Source: Spongilla lacustris (taxonomy: Eukaryota > Porifera > Demospongiae > Spongillida > Spongillidae). From it: a stretch of 64,000 bases of DNA. Numbering within the stretch: the first letter of the stretch is position 1; every line of letters starts with the position of its first letter. The notes below the pieces were generated by a model, which was not told the origin of the DNA, ran no database searches, and saw only the letters and a list, made by a program, of their open reading frames with translations. Below, in pieces: positions 1 to 10,382 of this stretch. The stretch is taken from the NCBI GenBank assembly GCA_949361645.1, contig OX442432.1, positions 5,778,397 to 5,842,396 on the forward strand, in the 5' to 3' direction. The translations under genes and the position numbers were made by a program.

Positions 1-1500
1 GATCATCGATTTTCGGACCCAATTACGCGATTTGTCACAGTACCTAATGTAGAAGACCTTATTCGAAGAAACATGAATGCGATTATCTGGTGGCGTGCGT
101 GTGATCTTAATGTAATTCATTGTATTGGAAGGAATGGCGACTAACCGTATCGATGGATTTTATTTGCAGGGGCAAACGTTAGTAAAGAAGCTCCAGATCC
201 TTGGTTTATGCAGCGATCTGTACGCTATTGCATCTGAGCACTGGGAATCTGACCCTGATTCGTGGCCTAACGTGGAGTTCCCATGCAGACATTTTTACTT
301 ACATAATCGATTCTTCTAGCCCTCACACAAAAGATTCACTAAAAGCATACAAGAACACCGATGCATGGGCATGCTTTACAGCTTGGTATGTCACCAATGT
401 AGATTTGGTCAGTGAAACTAATGCAGAGCCCTGTACATGTCTGTCTACATCGTGCTAAGATGACGTAAACATAATCGCTTTTTTACACTGACACCTGGGA
501 TTGATAGGTATAATTTAATTGTAGGTTAAACACAGTCAGGCTAGATTTGCACCTACATTGTGCCCGTCTATTGGTTTGAACTACAGTGGTTCAATCATAT
601 GTGTCACTCTATGGGCATGCTCACACATTGCTGCCCTGTTATATGCTGTCATGACTAAAGCACACTGCATTCGCTGTAATTAATTTGGAACCGATAAAAT
701 TTGATCGGAGAGCCAGTGTTCTTTTTGTTCATACAACCCGGAGCACAGCAACTCAATACCATCGTCTAAGTCAATTCCTCCAATACCACGTGAATATAAT
801 TAAATTCATTAAGGCATATCGTTACAAGGGACCTTAACACAAAATGCACACTAGCAAATAAAAACAAATACGATCTTTGTAATGAAGCGCATTCCACCAT
901 TTAAAAGTAGAGGGAGCTTACAGCGCTCCCCAATACCCCCTAGCTGGGAGTAGGCATGCCCCGCCCCGCCCACTGTACCCCGGCCCCCTCGCCCAGAAAT
1001 CCTGGATCCGCCCCTGGTCTGGTATTGTTTATGTTATATTTCGTACCCACGCGGTGTATTTCATAAGTTATGAAGTCAAACTTTGTATGCACTTAGGTAT
1101 CATATACTAGTAGTGAGGTACCTAAATTTGAACGCTTAGCTATGTTTTATACGGGACCTACAATTGAAAGATGTGATTTGAATCAAAGTTTGTTTACTTA
1201 ATGCCATGCACCCATTGATAACAACTTTTTCATGTACAGAAGTGATGACTGAATACAAAAATCGAATTCCCTCACATCTAGCCTGAAGGGTTCATATGTT
1301 ACACGCAAAATAGTAAAAAAAAGTCTTTTTTTTTTTTTTTTTGTCTTTTGGCGGTTTCTTCATTTCATAACTGTTTGCATTGAGGTAGACAGGTATTCTG
1401 TCATAGCTCAACTCACTTGACATAGCAGGACTGAAAACTGATATGGACAATGCTCCCTCAGAAGTAACAGAAATGCAGTATTTACTACAATTATTATTTT
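1..1500. other. No recognisable gene; repeat remnant at 905-1016
   Basis: I see no convincing coding exon here. Short open frames near 125-458 overlap each other and match nothing I know. At about 905-1016 lies a GC-rich stretch with the phrase gagggagcttacagcgctcc and ending in ctggatccgcccctgg. It resembles the right end of the hAT-like element at 9518-10222, so it is probably an eroded copy of that family. A poly-T run sits at about 1323-1342. Confidence 0.5.
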
Positions 1501-2151
1501 AAAAATATGTGAGCTCAAATGAAGGTACAAAGTTTTAGCGAAGATAAACTGAATGTCTCATTGTATTGGCCCAGTAGATGTACATGTATAATAGTTCTCA
1601 GCGATGATGTGATGATCAATATGCTCATCCCTCTCTCTCCCCTTGTACCTCCTTCCAACCACCACATAGAGGATGAACCCCACACTGGCAATCCCCAGCA
1701 TAGCTGGGTAGTATGCATTACCACATCCATAGGTTCCATCATATTGTTTGTAACCATAGGCAACAGCTACTGCAATAAGCATCGCAATAGTTGTGAACAG
1801 TCCTTGTATGGCATAGAATGTTCCAATAAGCATGCCTCTGAAATTGTATGGAGACTGGGCACATATGAACTCTAAAGCTGTGAACAGAAAGCAATAGTTA
1901 CAATGCCAGCATGGTATAGACTAACCTGCAATGTACACAAGCAGGTCTGCAACAGTGCCGAGTGCTAAGGGTATTACAGTGACAAGAAGAGAAGGAACTG
2001 GTGCACTGATGTAATGAGATGTGTTCAGAGAGAAGCAATAATTGTTGTCCATGTCAGGTAACGGGATCGAGTTATAGTTCTGTGACAAGTAGTAATAAAC
2101 TATTACAAAGAATATTTCATAAGCAATAGCAGCTAAAATTCCATTCCAATA

Positions 2152-2285
2152 TGTAAGATAACTTAATGCCAGCACAAATCTACATCACAACTCCAAAACA
2201 TGCGCACATGCTCTAATCTAAGCACACCGTGCAATCACAACTATTACATCATCCCTATCACATGTTTATGTCCTATGATACTGCA
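2152..2285 (-). repeat. 3' LTR of the Gypsy element
   Basis: 134-bp terminal repeat matching 6600-6733 without a visible difference. It borders the polypurine tract of the element, so it is the 3' LTR in minus-strand orientation. Confidence 0.92.
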
Positions 2286-2301
2286 TTTCTCCCCCCTTTG
2301 T

Positions 2302-5300
2302 TCATTTTGCTCCAGGAAACTGCAAATACTTGTCGTATGGCCGTACTGGTGGTTTCCGTGTTCGAGTAGGTCGAGTTCTTTGGGATCCTGTGTTCTCATC
2401 TTCACCTCTTTCTCCTCCTATCCCTTGTAGATCATTATTTACTGTGCTCCCAGTGAGAGATTCGGCCTCTGCCTGAGAAACCCCTGCACTCCCAGTTGGT
2501 TCTGTCTCTACTTGGTCCTGGCCTAACCCTGCTTCCAGCCTACTGCTTTGGGTATCCCTTGTCCCTGATTGTGTTGACTCACTTGCATCGGACTCCCTGT
2601 GTTCCAGCCTCAATGGCCGTGGTTCAACACTTCCTTCTGGTCTGGGGTGCAATTGTGACTGACTTTCACACTCTGTTTGCTCATTTTCATCACCATTTGA
2701 TGTACATGTAGATGTATCACTTTTTAATCGCAGCTGATCTGCATGTTTTCTTCTCACTATGCCTTGTATCATCACCAAATACGAGTGGTCAGTTTGACGC
2801 TTTACAATCTTTCCAGCCTCATAGCCCTTGTCATTTGTCTTCTGCACCCATACGGATTCACCTTCAAAGAACCATCTTGGTTTAGCCCCTCTGTCGTGAT
2901 ATAACTTCTGCTTCACTAGTGCCTTGTCCATTGTGTTAGATGTGTCCGGTTTTAGAAGGTCCAATTTAGTTCTGAGTCGCCTTCCCATCAGCAGCTCTGA
3001 GGGTGCCCTGTTTGTTGACTTTTGAGGTGTGTTGCGGTAGGAGATTAGGAATTTTTGTACCCTTAATTCCAGATCCTCTGTGTGCTGTCTCGACATGGTC
3101 ACTCTTTCTTTGAAAGTTCGGACAGCCCTCTCGGCCAAACCGTTTGTCTTCGGATGATATGGTGTAGACCGAACATGAGTGACATTGTTACTAATGCAGA
3201 AATGTTTAAACTCCAATGACGCAAACTGTGGTCCATTATCTGACACAATCAGCTTGGGAACCCCCAAACGACAGAACATTTCCCGTAGAAGTTTGATTGT
3301 TACTGCAGCTGTGATTGACTGACATTCCTTTATCTCCAGCCATTTCGAGTATGCATCGATCACAACCAGCCAGTATTTACCTTCAAACGGCCCTGCATAG
3401 TCGACATGTATGCGAGACCATGGTTCCGATGGTATGTTCCAGGAATACAATAGTGTTTCCGGCTCCCTTGTCCTGTTCTCTTGGCACCGATCACATCCTT
3501 TCACATATTGTTCCACTTCGTCATCTATCTTTGGCCACCAGACATAAAAGCGTGAAAGAGCTCGCATAGCCCAGATTCCTGGGTGCCCCTCATGAAGTGT
3601 CTGTAAAACCTTTTTCCTAAACACCTCTGGGACTACAATTCGTCCGCCCCATAATAATATGCCCTCCTCGAACGACAGCGACTCTCTCTTTTCATAAAAT
3701 GTCACACAATGTTCCGGTATCCTTGCCCTATCCTGTGGCCAGCCTCGCTCCACATAGCTGCAGATTTGCTTTAACACTGCATCTTTTAATGTCAGGTTCC
3801 TTAGTTCACTTTTTGTCATGGGCAAATCGTCCACCCTGAGGTTCAACAAATTGTACTTGTGCCCCATCCTCTCACTGGTAGAAGGAGTAGATGTTTGCAG
3901 AGGCATTCTTGACAATGGGTCAGCTATGATATTGTGTTTTCCGTGAACATACTGAAGTTCATAGTCAAATGCACTCAAGGTGATTGCCCATCGTTGCAAT
4001 CTGTTTGCTGCCATTTTGGGGATTTCTCTTTGTGCACCCAAAATCCTTTCCAGCGGCTTGTGATCTGAACGTAACAAAAACTTCCGACCATAAATGTACT
4101 GATAAAACTTTGTTACACCAAATATTATGGCCAATGCTTCCTTGTCAATGGTGGAGTACTGTTTTTCTCTGTGGTCTAAAATCCTAGATGCGTATGCCAC
4201 TGGCTTCTCCGTACCATCAGGAAGTTGATGCATCAGTACAGCCCCAACACCGTGATCACTTGCATCCGTTGTCAGCACCAGTGGTAAATCAGAACTGTAA
4301 TGCATTAATGTGTCCTTTGCAGTCAACATACCCTTCAGCTTTTTAAACAAACAATCATTCTCCCTTGACCAAGTCCACTTCACATCTTGTTTGACCAGTA
4401 CATGTAGCGGTGCACACATAGATTGTAGCTGCGGGATAAACCTTGAATAAAAATTCATGGATCCTAGGAAAGAGCGCAGTTCCTTTTTGTTAGTTGGCGT
4501 AGGCATTTGTCTCAAAGCTTCAATGTGTTCTTCTGTTGGGTGGATGCCATGCTCATCAATTCTATGTCCCAGGTATGTAACTTCCGTGACCATGAACTTG
4601 CACTTAGCTTTTTTTATACGAACATTGATACGTTGTAACCTGAGGAACACCTCTCGAAGAAGTGTTATATGTTCTTGTTTTGTCTTCCCACCAACGATGA
4701 TATCATCAATGAAAGCTGCTGCCTGGGGTAAACCAGTCAAAACCTTGTCCATCATCTTCTGAAATAGTGCTGGAGCAAAATTTACCCCAAATGGTAGACG
4801 CTTGTAGCGAAAATAGCCAGCATGTGTGGCTACCACTAAATACTTCCGAGATACAACATCCACCTCCATCTGAAGATATGCATCCCTGAGATCCAGCTTT
4901 GTGAAATACCTGCTCCCACTCAATCTGCTCATTATTTCCTCGAATCTGGGTAATGGGTGTGGATCAATGTAAATGTGTGGATTAATGGTCGTTTTGAAAT
5001 CCACACAGATGCGGATTTCCCCACTTGACTTCTTGGCACAAACAATTGGGGATGCCCATTCTATAGGGGTTGTGGATGCATCCACCGCCTCTATGACACC
5101 TTGTTCCACTAGGCGTTCCAATTCAGTTTCAACTGCTCTCCTCATTGGAAAAGGTATAGGACGGGCTGAATGCACCTTCGGAATAGCTCCACTCTTCAAG
5201 TGTACGACTGCCTTGTGTCCAATGATTGTAGTAGGTTTGTCCTCAAACAGCTGCCCAAACTCCGTAATAAGTGCCTGTACTTCAGAATCCAGTTGTCCCT

Positions 5301-6597
5301 GTAACGTTCCCGTATCTCCTTGTTTTATGCTGCCTATCTTCACCCCCGGGGGCATCTGAACACCAAATTCTATGCACCAGTCCAATCCAAATAAAGGGGT
5401 GTCATGCCTGGCCACTATCATGACTAACACCTTCCGCATCAACCCAAAAGCTTTGACTTCAACCAATGCTTCTCCCAAGGTTTCAACAGCCACATTGGTA
5501 TACGCTACCAAAGATCCAGTAGGTTTCAAAGGCGGTGATCCGATTAATGTCCATACTCGTTTGCTAATTACAGATTTTGCTGCTCCAGGATCATACTGCA
5601 TAGTGATAAGCTTTCTGTTGATGAGGACCTCCACTGTTGCTGAGTATGCTTTCAATGCCCTGATCTTCACTGTGTTGATCTCTTCCCCACTGTCACTGTC
5701 TTGTGATTTCCAGTCTTCCTGTTCTGCTTCCATTCCCATTGCATGCAGCTGTGTTTGACTTGATCCCTGTATTGTTGCTCTTCCTGATTTAATACAGACA
5801 TTTGCAAAATGGTTTAGTTCTCCACAAACCCTGCATGAAGATCCTTCAGCTGGGCAATGTTCTCCCCTTGGGTGTTTCCGACGCCCACACTTCAGGCAAT
5901 CCGAACCTTTCTTTAGTTCTAAAACACTTTGCTTTATGTGTTTCTCTTGTTTCCCGCGAAGTCTTGTTGCTACCTTCCGAGTATTTGTCTCTGTTGGTTG
6001 TTCCCCACGTGCCATTTCCCGTATTCTTTGTTGTTGCGTTGCCGCCTGTTCCAAAATCAATGCTGTTGTTTCCACCTGCTGTAAGGTCGCGTCATTTGTT
6101 GTGTGTGTCCTGAACAACTCCTGCTGCCACGAGTCATTGCTGATTCCAATCACTAACTGATCCCGAAGGCGTTCGTTTAACGACGCGCCAAATGCACAGC
6201 TTCCCGCAATCGCTCGGAGAGCGATAATGAACTGTGTCACTGTCTCCCCTTCTTTTCGATGTCGTAGAGTGAACTTGACTCGTTCTGCTATGATACAAGT
6301 GTCTTTCTTAAACTGTCGCCCTAAAGTTCCCTTTAGTTCGTTGTATGATTTGGTATTAACCGCCTCTGGCCGAAAATGGTCCACCAGAACTTTAAATGCC
6401 GCTGGCCCCACCTTCGACAACAACAGACTTCTTCGCGCTGCCGCTGACTCGTCGCCTTCGAGTAAGTTATGGAGTTGTAACTCGGTCTCGAACCTTTGTA
6501 TGTAGTACTCCCACTCTTCCGTTGACGAGTCAAACCTCTCAAAGCGAAATTTATGCACAGCGTCTTGAATTGGATTTGCCATTGCCCTCGTCGCCAA
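2302..6597 (-). CDS. Gypsy Gag-Pol polyprotein, single frame, 1431 aa
   Basis: Retrotransposon polyprotein. Domain order from the N-terminus: a gag-like region (about 1-220) starting MANPIQDAVHKF; a Cys-rich stretch with a CCHC knuckle CRVCGELNHFANVC near residue 260; a retropepsin-like protease near 335 whose catalytic box reads YDPGAAKSVI, with Pro where D-T/S-G is usual; reverse transcriptase with the catalytic box FIDD; RNase H with TTDASDHGVGAVL; and integrase with an H-H-C-C zinc module (HEGHPGIW to CDRCQENR) followed by the D, D and E catalytic residues (HVDYAG, VSDNGPQF, NGLAERAVRTF). The C-terminal tail is Gln/Glu/Ser/Thr-rich. Gag and pol are fused with no frameshift between them. 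No env-like frame follows. The K02A2.6-type Gypsy similarity is from recall, not a search. Confidence 0.95.
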   Translation of the reverse strand: MATRAMANPIQDAVHKFRFERFDSSTEEWEYYIQRFETELQLHNLLEGDESAAARRSLLLSKVGPAAFKVLVDHFRPEAVNTKSYNELKGTLGRQFKKDTCIIAERVKFTLRHRKEGETVTQFIIALRAIAGSCAFGASLNERLRDQLVIGISNDSWQQELFRTHTTNDATLQQVETTALILEQAATQQQRIREMARGEQPTETNTRKVATRLRGKQEKHIKQSVLELKKGSDCLKCGRRKHPRGEHCPAEGSSCRVCGELNHFANVCIKSGRATIQGSSQTQLHAMGMEAEQEDWKSQDSDSGEEINTVKIRALKAYSATVEVLINRKLITMQYDPGAAKSVISKRVWTLIGSPPLKPTGSLVAYTNVAVETLGEALVEVKAFGLMRKVLVMIVARHDTPLFGLDWCIEFGVQMPPGVKIGSIKQGDTGTLQGQLDSEVQALITEFGQLFEDKPTTIIGHKAVVHLKSGAIPKVHSARPIPFPMRRAVETELERLVEQGVIEAVDASTTPIEWASPIVCAKKSSGEIRICVDFKTTINPHIYIDPHPLPRFEEIMSRLSGSRYFTKLDLRDAYLQMEVDVVSRKYLVVATHAGYFRYKRLPFGVNFAPALFQKMMDKVLTGLPQAAAFIDDIIVGGKTKQEHITLLREVFLRLQRINVRIKKAKCKFMVTEVTYLGHRIDEHGIHPTEEHIEALRQMPTPTNKKELRSFLGSMNFYSRFIPQLQSMCAPLHVLVKQDVKWTWSRENDCLFKKLKGMLTAKDTLMHYSSDLPLVLTTDASDHGVGAVLMHQLPDGTEKPVAYASRILDHREKQYSTIDKEALAIIFGVTKFYQYIYGRKFLLRSDHKPLERILGAQREIPKMAANRLQRWAITLSAFDYELQYVHGKHNIIADPLSRMPLQTSTPSTSERMGHKYNLLNLRVDDLPMTKSELRNLTLKDAVLKQICSYVERGWPQDRARIPEHCVTFYEKRESLSFEEGILLWGGRIVVPEVFRKKVLQTLHEGHPGIWAMRALSRFYVWWPKIDDEVEQYVKGCDRCQENRTREPETLLYSWNIPSEPWSRIHVDYAGPFEGKYWLVVIDAYSKWLEIKECQSITAAVTIKLLREMFCRLGVPKLIVSDNGPQFASLEFKHFCISNNVTHVRSTPYHPKTNGLAERAVRTFKERVTMSRQHTEDLELRVQKFLISYRNTPQKSTNRAPSELLMGRRLRTKLDLLKPDTSNTMDKALVKQKLYHDRGAKPRWFFEGESVWVQKTNDKGYEAGKIVKRQTDHSYLVMIQGIVRRKHADQLRLKSDTSTCTSNGDENEQTECESQSQLHPRPEGSVEPRPLRLEHRESDASESTQSGTRDTQSSRLEAGLGQDQVETEPTGSAGVSQAEAESLTGSTVNNDLQGIGGERGEDENTGSQRTRPTRTRKPPVRPYDKYLQFPGAK

Positions 6598-6599
6598 TA

Positions 6600-6733
6600 T
6601 GTAAGATAACTTAATGCCAGCACAAATCTACATCACAACTCCAAAACATGCGCACATGCTCTAATCTAAGCACACCGTGCAATCACAACTATTACATCAT
6701 CCCTATCACATGTTTATGTCCTATGATACTGCA
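6600..6733 (-). repeat. 5' LTR of the Gypsy element
   Basis: 134-bp terminal repeat, the twin of 2152-2285. On the minus strand it ends in CTTACA and is followed at once by TATTGGCGACGAGGG, the likely primer-binding region. The polyprotein frame begins a few bases further on. Confidence 0.9.
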
Positions 6734-7959
6734 CAATCCTTTTTAGCATTGTTGGAACATATTTATTAAGAAGTGAATAAATTATTATCTCATAAGCAGG
6801 AATGAGAAGCAAGACAGGCAGAATATTTCCAGCAAAAACTGCTACATCTTCAATAGTCCAATTAACTTTAGGTATTGCAATGTTAGAGACATCAAGGCTT
6901 GGTACTAACTGTAGAGGAATTAAACATACTGATAAGTAGAGAACGAAAAAAATGAAACCTTACAGTATAGTCAGCAGTGATGTACAGCCCCAGTGATAGC
7001 AGGACTGCAGTTATTGCAAAGAAGCTCTTCACATTCTCCACCTCCTCTGTTGAGAAGGGTCCTCCATATTTAGTCTTGCCCAGGTCAAGCCTGGATGGGG
7101 GCGTGTCATCCCAATAGGTCAGGGCACTACGGTAGATGGGACGATTGTGCTTTGATGCAAACTTGATGACACTGTACACTATCTTGAATGGGTTCTGACT
7201 GGGGGGCTCAATGATAAGCCATCTCTTCAGCTTGTACCAGCACAGCAGTGCAACACTCAATAGGATAACATTGACTCCAGTGCCAGCAACATAAAGTGTG
7301 TTGGTAGAGAGCACAAGACCCAAAATTATAGAGATGATTCCTGGCCAAATGGTTTTGCTCCAGTAATACCAATGAATGAAGGCACTCATCTGGTCTCCAG
7401 ATGCATCCACCATCTGGTCTATACCAAACTGAATGATATTTGCTTGGAAGCCAGCCAGACCAACATTGATGATAATAAATGCTACTGGAAATAGACCATA
7501 TACGAAGATGCTGTAATAAGCAGAATGGCCTTGTAGCAACTGAAACAGAAGTAGGGTAATTGAAAGAGCACACTGTCCTAGCCATACACACCAAAGACTG
7601 GTCTGGATAACTCTGTGCCTTCCGAAACGAGCATCAGCGAGCCACCCTGCCAAGGGGTAGAACAGCTGAGGGAGTGCTACGCCAACCAAGACAGTTGTTA
7701 AATCAAGAATGATCCTGGAGTTAGATTTTGTTTGAATCAGGGCGCGCAGAATATTGTTCAGAGTATTGGTGAGCCCCGAGTCTATGCATGCTGAGATAAT
7801 GAGAACCAATACGGCTCCTTTGCTGCCGCTGCCCCGCAGTAGGTAGTTCTTCGAAGGCCTTTTCACCAGCAGCTGGCTTTCCTGGGCCTTTCTGTACATC
7901 TATCGATGATTTCGGTGAGAAGATGTACCCCCCCAAAAGCGCGTGACGCAGATTCCACA

Positions 7960-8700
7960 CTACTATACTAGTAGTAGCTAATTAGTATTATAGCTGTTAT
8001 TTTATAGGGCGTGCCGATGACTGATAACAAATGGCCGCTGTCTCGAGACCCGCGCATTGCTGGACGTTTGCTTAGGGACGTCACCCTACGCCCTCACGCG
8101 TAAGGATCCGGGGGCTCTGCCCTGAATTTTTTTTTGATCATTGAATTCCTGGTTCAGTTCGATACTTTTTTCACACCTTCAGTTGAACGGTTAGTGTTGC
8201 ATTTTTAGCATCACACCTAAATTTTAGCAGGTCAGTCAGTGTCTTCAAGGTACTTTGCATTCTCATTGATGTTAACAGCAATTCGTGATTCACTGATTTG
8301 CGCTGGTTTGTAGTTATGGTTCAGCTATGAATATTAATTGCGACTTGTTTGAGTACATTTGATTGCGATCACGCGTTGCTTCATTTTCACAAGTAAGATA
8401 ATCGAGGCGCTTCCTATCAAATGATACCCAAGAGCAAAGAGAGCTTAAAACCAAAGATACCAGGAATTGTACAGCAAGACACCTGAGCGTGCAACTACTT
8501 CTAGTTCAGTTGCTTCTGTTTTAAATGCTTCTGACACTGCTACGGCTAATCCAAAAGCTATTGCAGACACCTACTCCAGCTACTAGTACTCCTCAGCTCA
8601 AATTCTGATAGCTCAGGTTGGTGAGCAACTAGAAACGAATTACATTGTATACATGAGCTACCTGGACCAAGTGGAATGCGGCCTGAGGAATCTCACTTGA
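7960..8700. other. No gene recognised
   Basis: The region 5' of the transporter and up to the decayed transposase. It has a GC-rich patch with taaggatccgggggctctg near 8100 that recalls the hAT-like family ends, and otherwise only short frames with stops. The stretch 8460-8700 may be the 5' part of the decayed transposase that follows. Confidence 0.4.
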
Positions 8701-9295
8701 TCAATCAAGCTCTTTTAACGCGTATAGAAGTACTAGAAGAGTAGAACAAGCTATCAGATTTGAAGAATAGTGACAAGCAACCTTTCTGTATTGAACAGCT
8801 GTAACATGATGACAACATGGTGCAATTTAACTACTGGGGGTCAAACGATGATGTATGGAAACGTTCTACTGAGAATTAGAAAGATAGATGTAAAAACCAG
8901 TTATTTCTTGTCCTAGTTAAACTTAAGCTGAACTTAAAGCACATTTCGTTTCAGTATTTCAGTAACACAGGTCTCAAGATGCCGGTATCACCACATGGAT
9001 TTGCTTCTTGCATAAGGAACTTAAGGAAGTTGAATGGATTCCTTCTGTTGCCCAAGTATTTGGAACTCAACCTACGGAATTTCGAGAAAAAAATCTCACA
9101 ACCTATGATGGCAGTGAGGTATTTATAGAGACACCTTCACACCTATACACCTCCAGTCTTCAACTTGGAGTCAGTATAAGCACCATAATACAGTTAAATT
9201 TCTGATTGCCTGTACACCAGCCAAATGGTGCTATATTCTACATCTCCCCTGTCTATGTAGGATCTATCTACCGATGTGGAGTGTAACGGGTATCA
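8700..9295 (+). pseudogene. Decayed DDE_Tnp_4-type (Harbinger/ISL2EU-like) transposase
   Basis: Pieces of a DDE superfamily endonuclease can be read in switching plus frames. In order they are FNYWGSNDDVWKR (about 8827), NQLFLVLVKLKLNLKHIS (about 8895), LHKELKEVEWIPSVAQVFG (about 9003), TTYDGSEVFIETPSHLYT (about 9090) and, in another frame, SSTWSQYKHHNTVKFLIACTP (about 9150-9220). The order matches the DDE_Tnp_4 family, where the middle Asp-containing block precedes the S-x-Y-K-H-H-N-T motif. At least two frameshifts and several stops make it dead. I saw no terminal repeats. Identification is by motif memory. Confidence 0.6.
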
Positions 9296-9517
9296 ACTAT
9301 GTCAGAAAGCAACACACATATACAAACTCGAGAACACCAAAAACTCTACTTTGTCACATGTTTTATGCATGTTCACATAGCATGCCTAAGCACGCACGAT
9401 TATTACCTAATACTAATTACATCATTGAGTTCTTGGTTACATAACTTCCCCCTTAAGAATCTTGCGTCCTCGCAAGACAGTAGTTATGAGAATCCGGCCT
9501 GGTAATGATCTGGAGCC

Positions 9518-10222
9518 CAGTGGCGGATCCAGGGGGGGGGGGGGGGGGGGGTCTAAGGGGTCTAAAGACCCCCCCCCCCCCTCGGCCCGACCAGTTATGA
9601 ATAAATTAACTTATGAATAATTATAATTAATTACATGATTGACGAGTTAAACAACGAAGCGTTTAGCGAACGCGAGTGAACTGATTAGCGAGTTAGCATT
9701 CGACCCAAAGTGTGTGTGAGTGTGTGTGTGTGTGTGTGGGGGGGGGGGGGGTCTAAAGCCAAGGCCCTCCAAGCGTGCAGTGTTTAATTAGTATTGTTGC
9801 TGCGCGATGGAATGGTGCGAGCCGGCAAGAAGTAAGCGATCAAAAAGAAGATAGTTTACCTCAGGAAACAGGTAGGGCTAAATCAAGTAAGTATATAATA
9901 CTATTAAAGGTAAAACGTGTGTGTCGTTTAGACCAGAATACGGTCACAATGGCTTTGCGTAGAGTTTTCTATTCGCTATCCTTATCCACATTGACTCACG
10001 CAGGCTTCTGTATTAATCAATTCGAATATTGCGCTTGCTAGCTATCAATAACGCAAAAGTGAAAAAAGCGGCTGGGGCTCCGCCCCAGGCCCCACTGGGG
10101 GAGCTTACAGCGCTCCCCCAGACCCCCTAGCTGTTACGGGAGGGGGCACGCCCCCTCCAGCACCCATCCCGCTTGTGAATATTGTTATTAGACCCCCCCT
10201 TCCGGAAATCCTGGATCCGCCG
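9518..10222. mobile_element. hAT-like non-autonomous element
   Basis: About 705 bp. The left end reads CAGTGGCGGATCCAGG and the right end CCTGGATCCGCCG, an inverted pair widely seen in hAT-type elements. The 8-bp sequence CTGGAGCC occurs immediately outside both ends (9510-9517 and 10223-10230), the target-duplication size of hAT transposons. Both ends have long G or C homopolymers, plus a TG microsatellite at about 9711-9738. There is no transposase. The right portion, with gagcttacagcgctcc, resembles 905-1016. Confidence 0.65.
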
Positions 10223-10382
10223 CTGGAGCCCTCCTAAATCTCTCTGGATTTCGCCAAAAAAATTCTGTACGTACCAGAGGCTCTCTCTCATTTCAGTCCT
10301 CTCCCTGTATCAATTTCCCCATTTCCCACTTCCTCCTCATTCAGCAGATCAGCTTCATCATATCTCTCTTCAGCCTCAAACA

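Larger units (their letters stand above)
2152..6733 (-). mobile_element. Complete Ty3/Gypsy LTR retrotransposon
   Basis: Two 134-bp LTRs (2152-2285 and 6600-6733) appear identical base for base and bound one uninterrupted gag-pol frame on the minus strand. Each begins TG and ends CA. A purine-rich tract (aaaggggggagaaa on the minus strand, near 2286-2300) precedes the 3' LTR, as expected for a polypurine primer. Flanks read CAATA on the left (2147-2151) and CAATC on the right (6734-6738), consistent with a 4-5 bp target duplication with one change. Identical LTRs and an intact frame indicate a very recent insertion. It lies in the same orientation as the transporter gene it interrupts. Confidence 0.93.
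1558..7899 (-). pseudogene. SLC15/POT-family proton-coupled peptide transporter, split by a retrotransposon
   Basis: Multi-pass membrane protein of the POT/PTR2 (SLC15) family, whose members import di- and tripeptides or histidine with protons. Exons on the minus strand are 7899-6964, 6908 to the insertion at 6734, resumption at about 2151 down to 1926, and 1871-1558. Splice sites are GT-AG and phases agree at 6964/6908 and 1926/1871. Family signatures include GWLADARFGRHRVIQ near residue 90, the second POT motif as NVGLAGFQANIIQFGIDQ, and EFICAQSPYNFRGMLIGTFY in the last exon, each beside hydrophobic helices. The ATG at 7899 is followed directly by the POT-type N-terminus. A complete Gypsy element (2152-6733) sits inside the penultimate exon, in the helix after the residues TMLKR. 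Joining the flanks without the element leaves them one base out of frame, so the allele looks non-functional unless there is a sequencing error. Family assignment is strong; substrate is unknown. Confidence 0.85.

Noticed and set aside
125..458. Two overlapping short plus-strand frames
   Set aside because: They conflict with each other, match nothing known and lack splice or start support.
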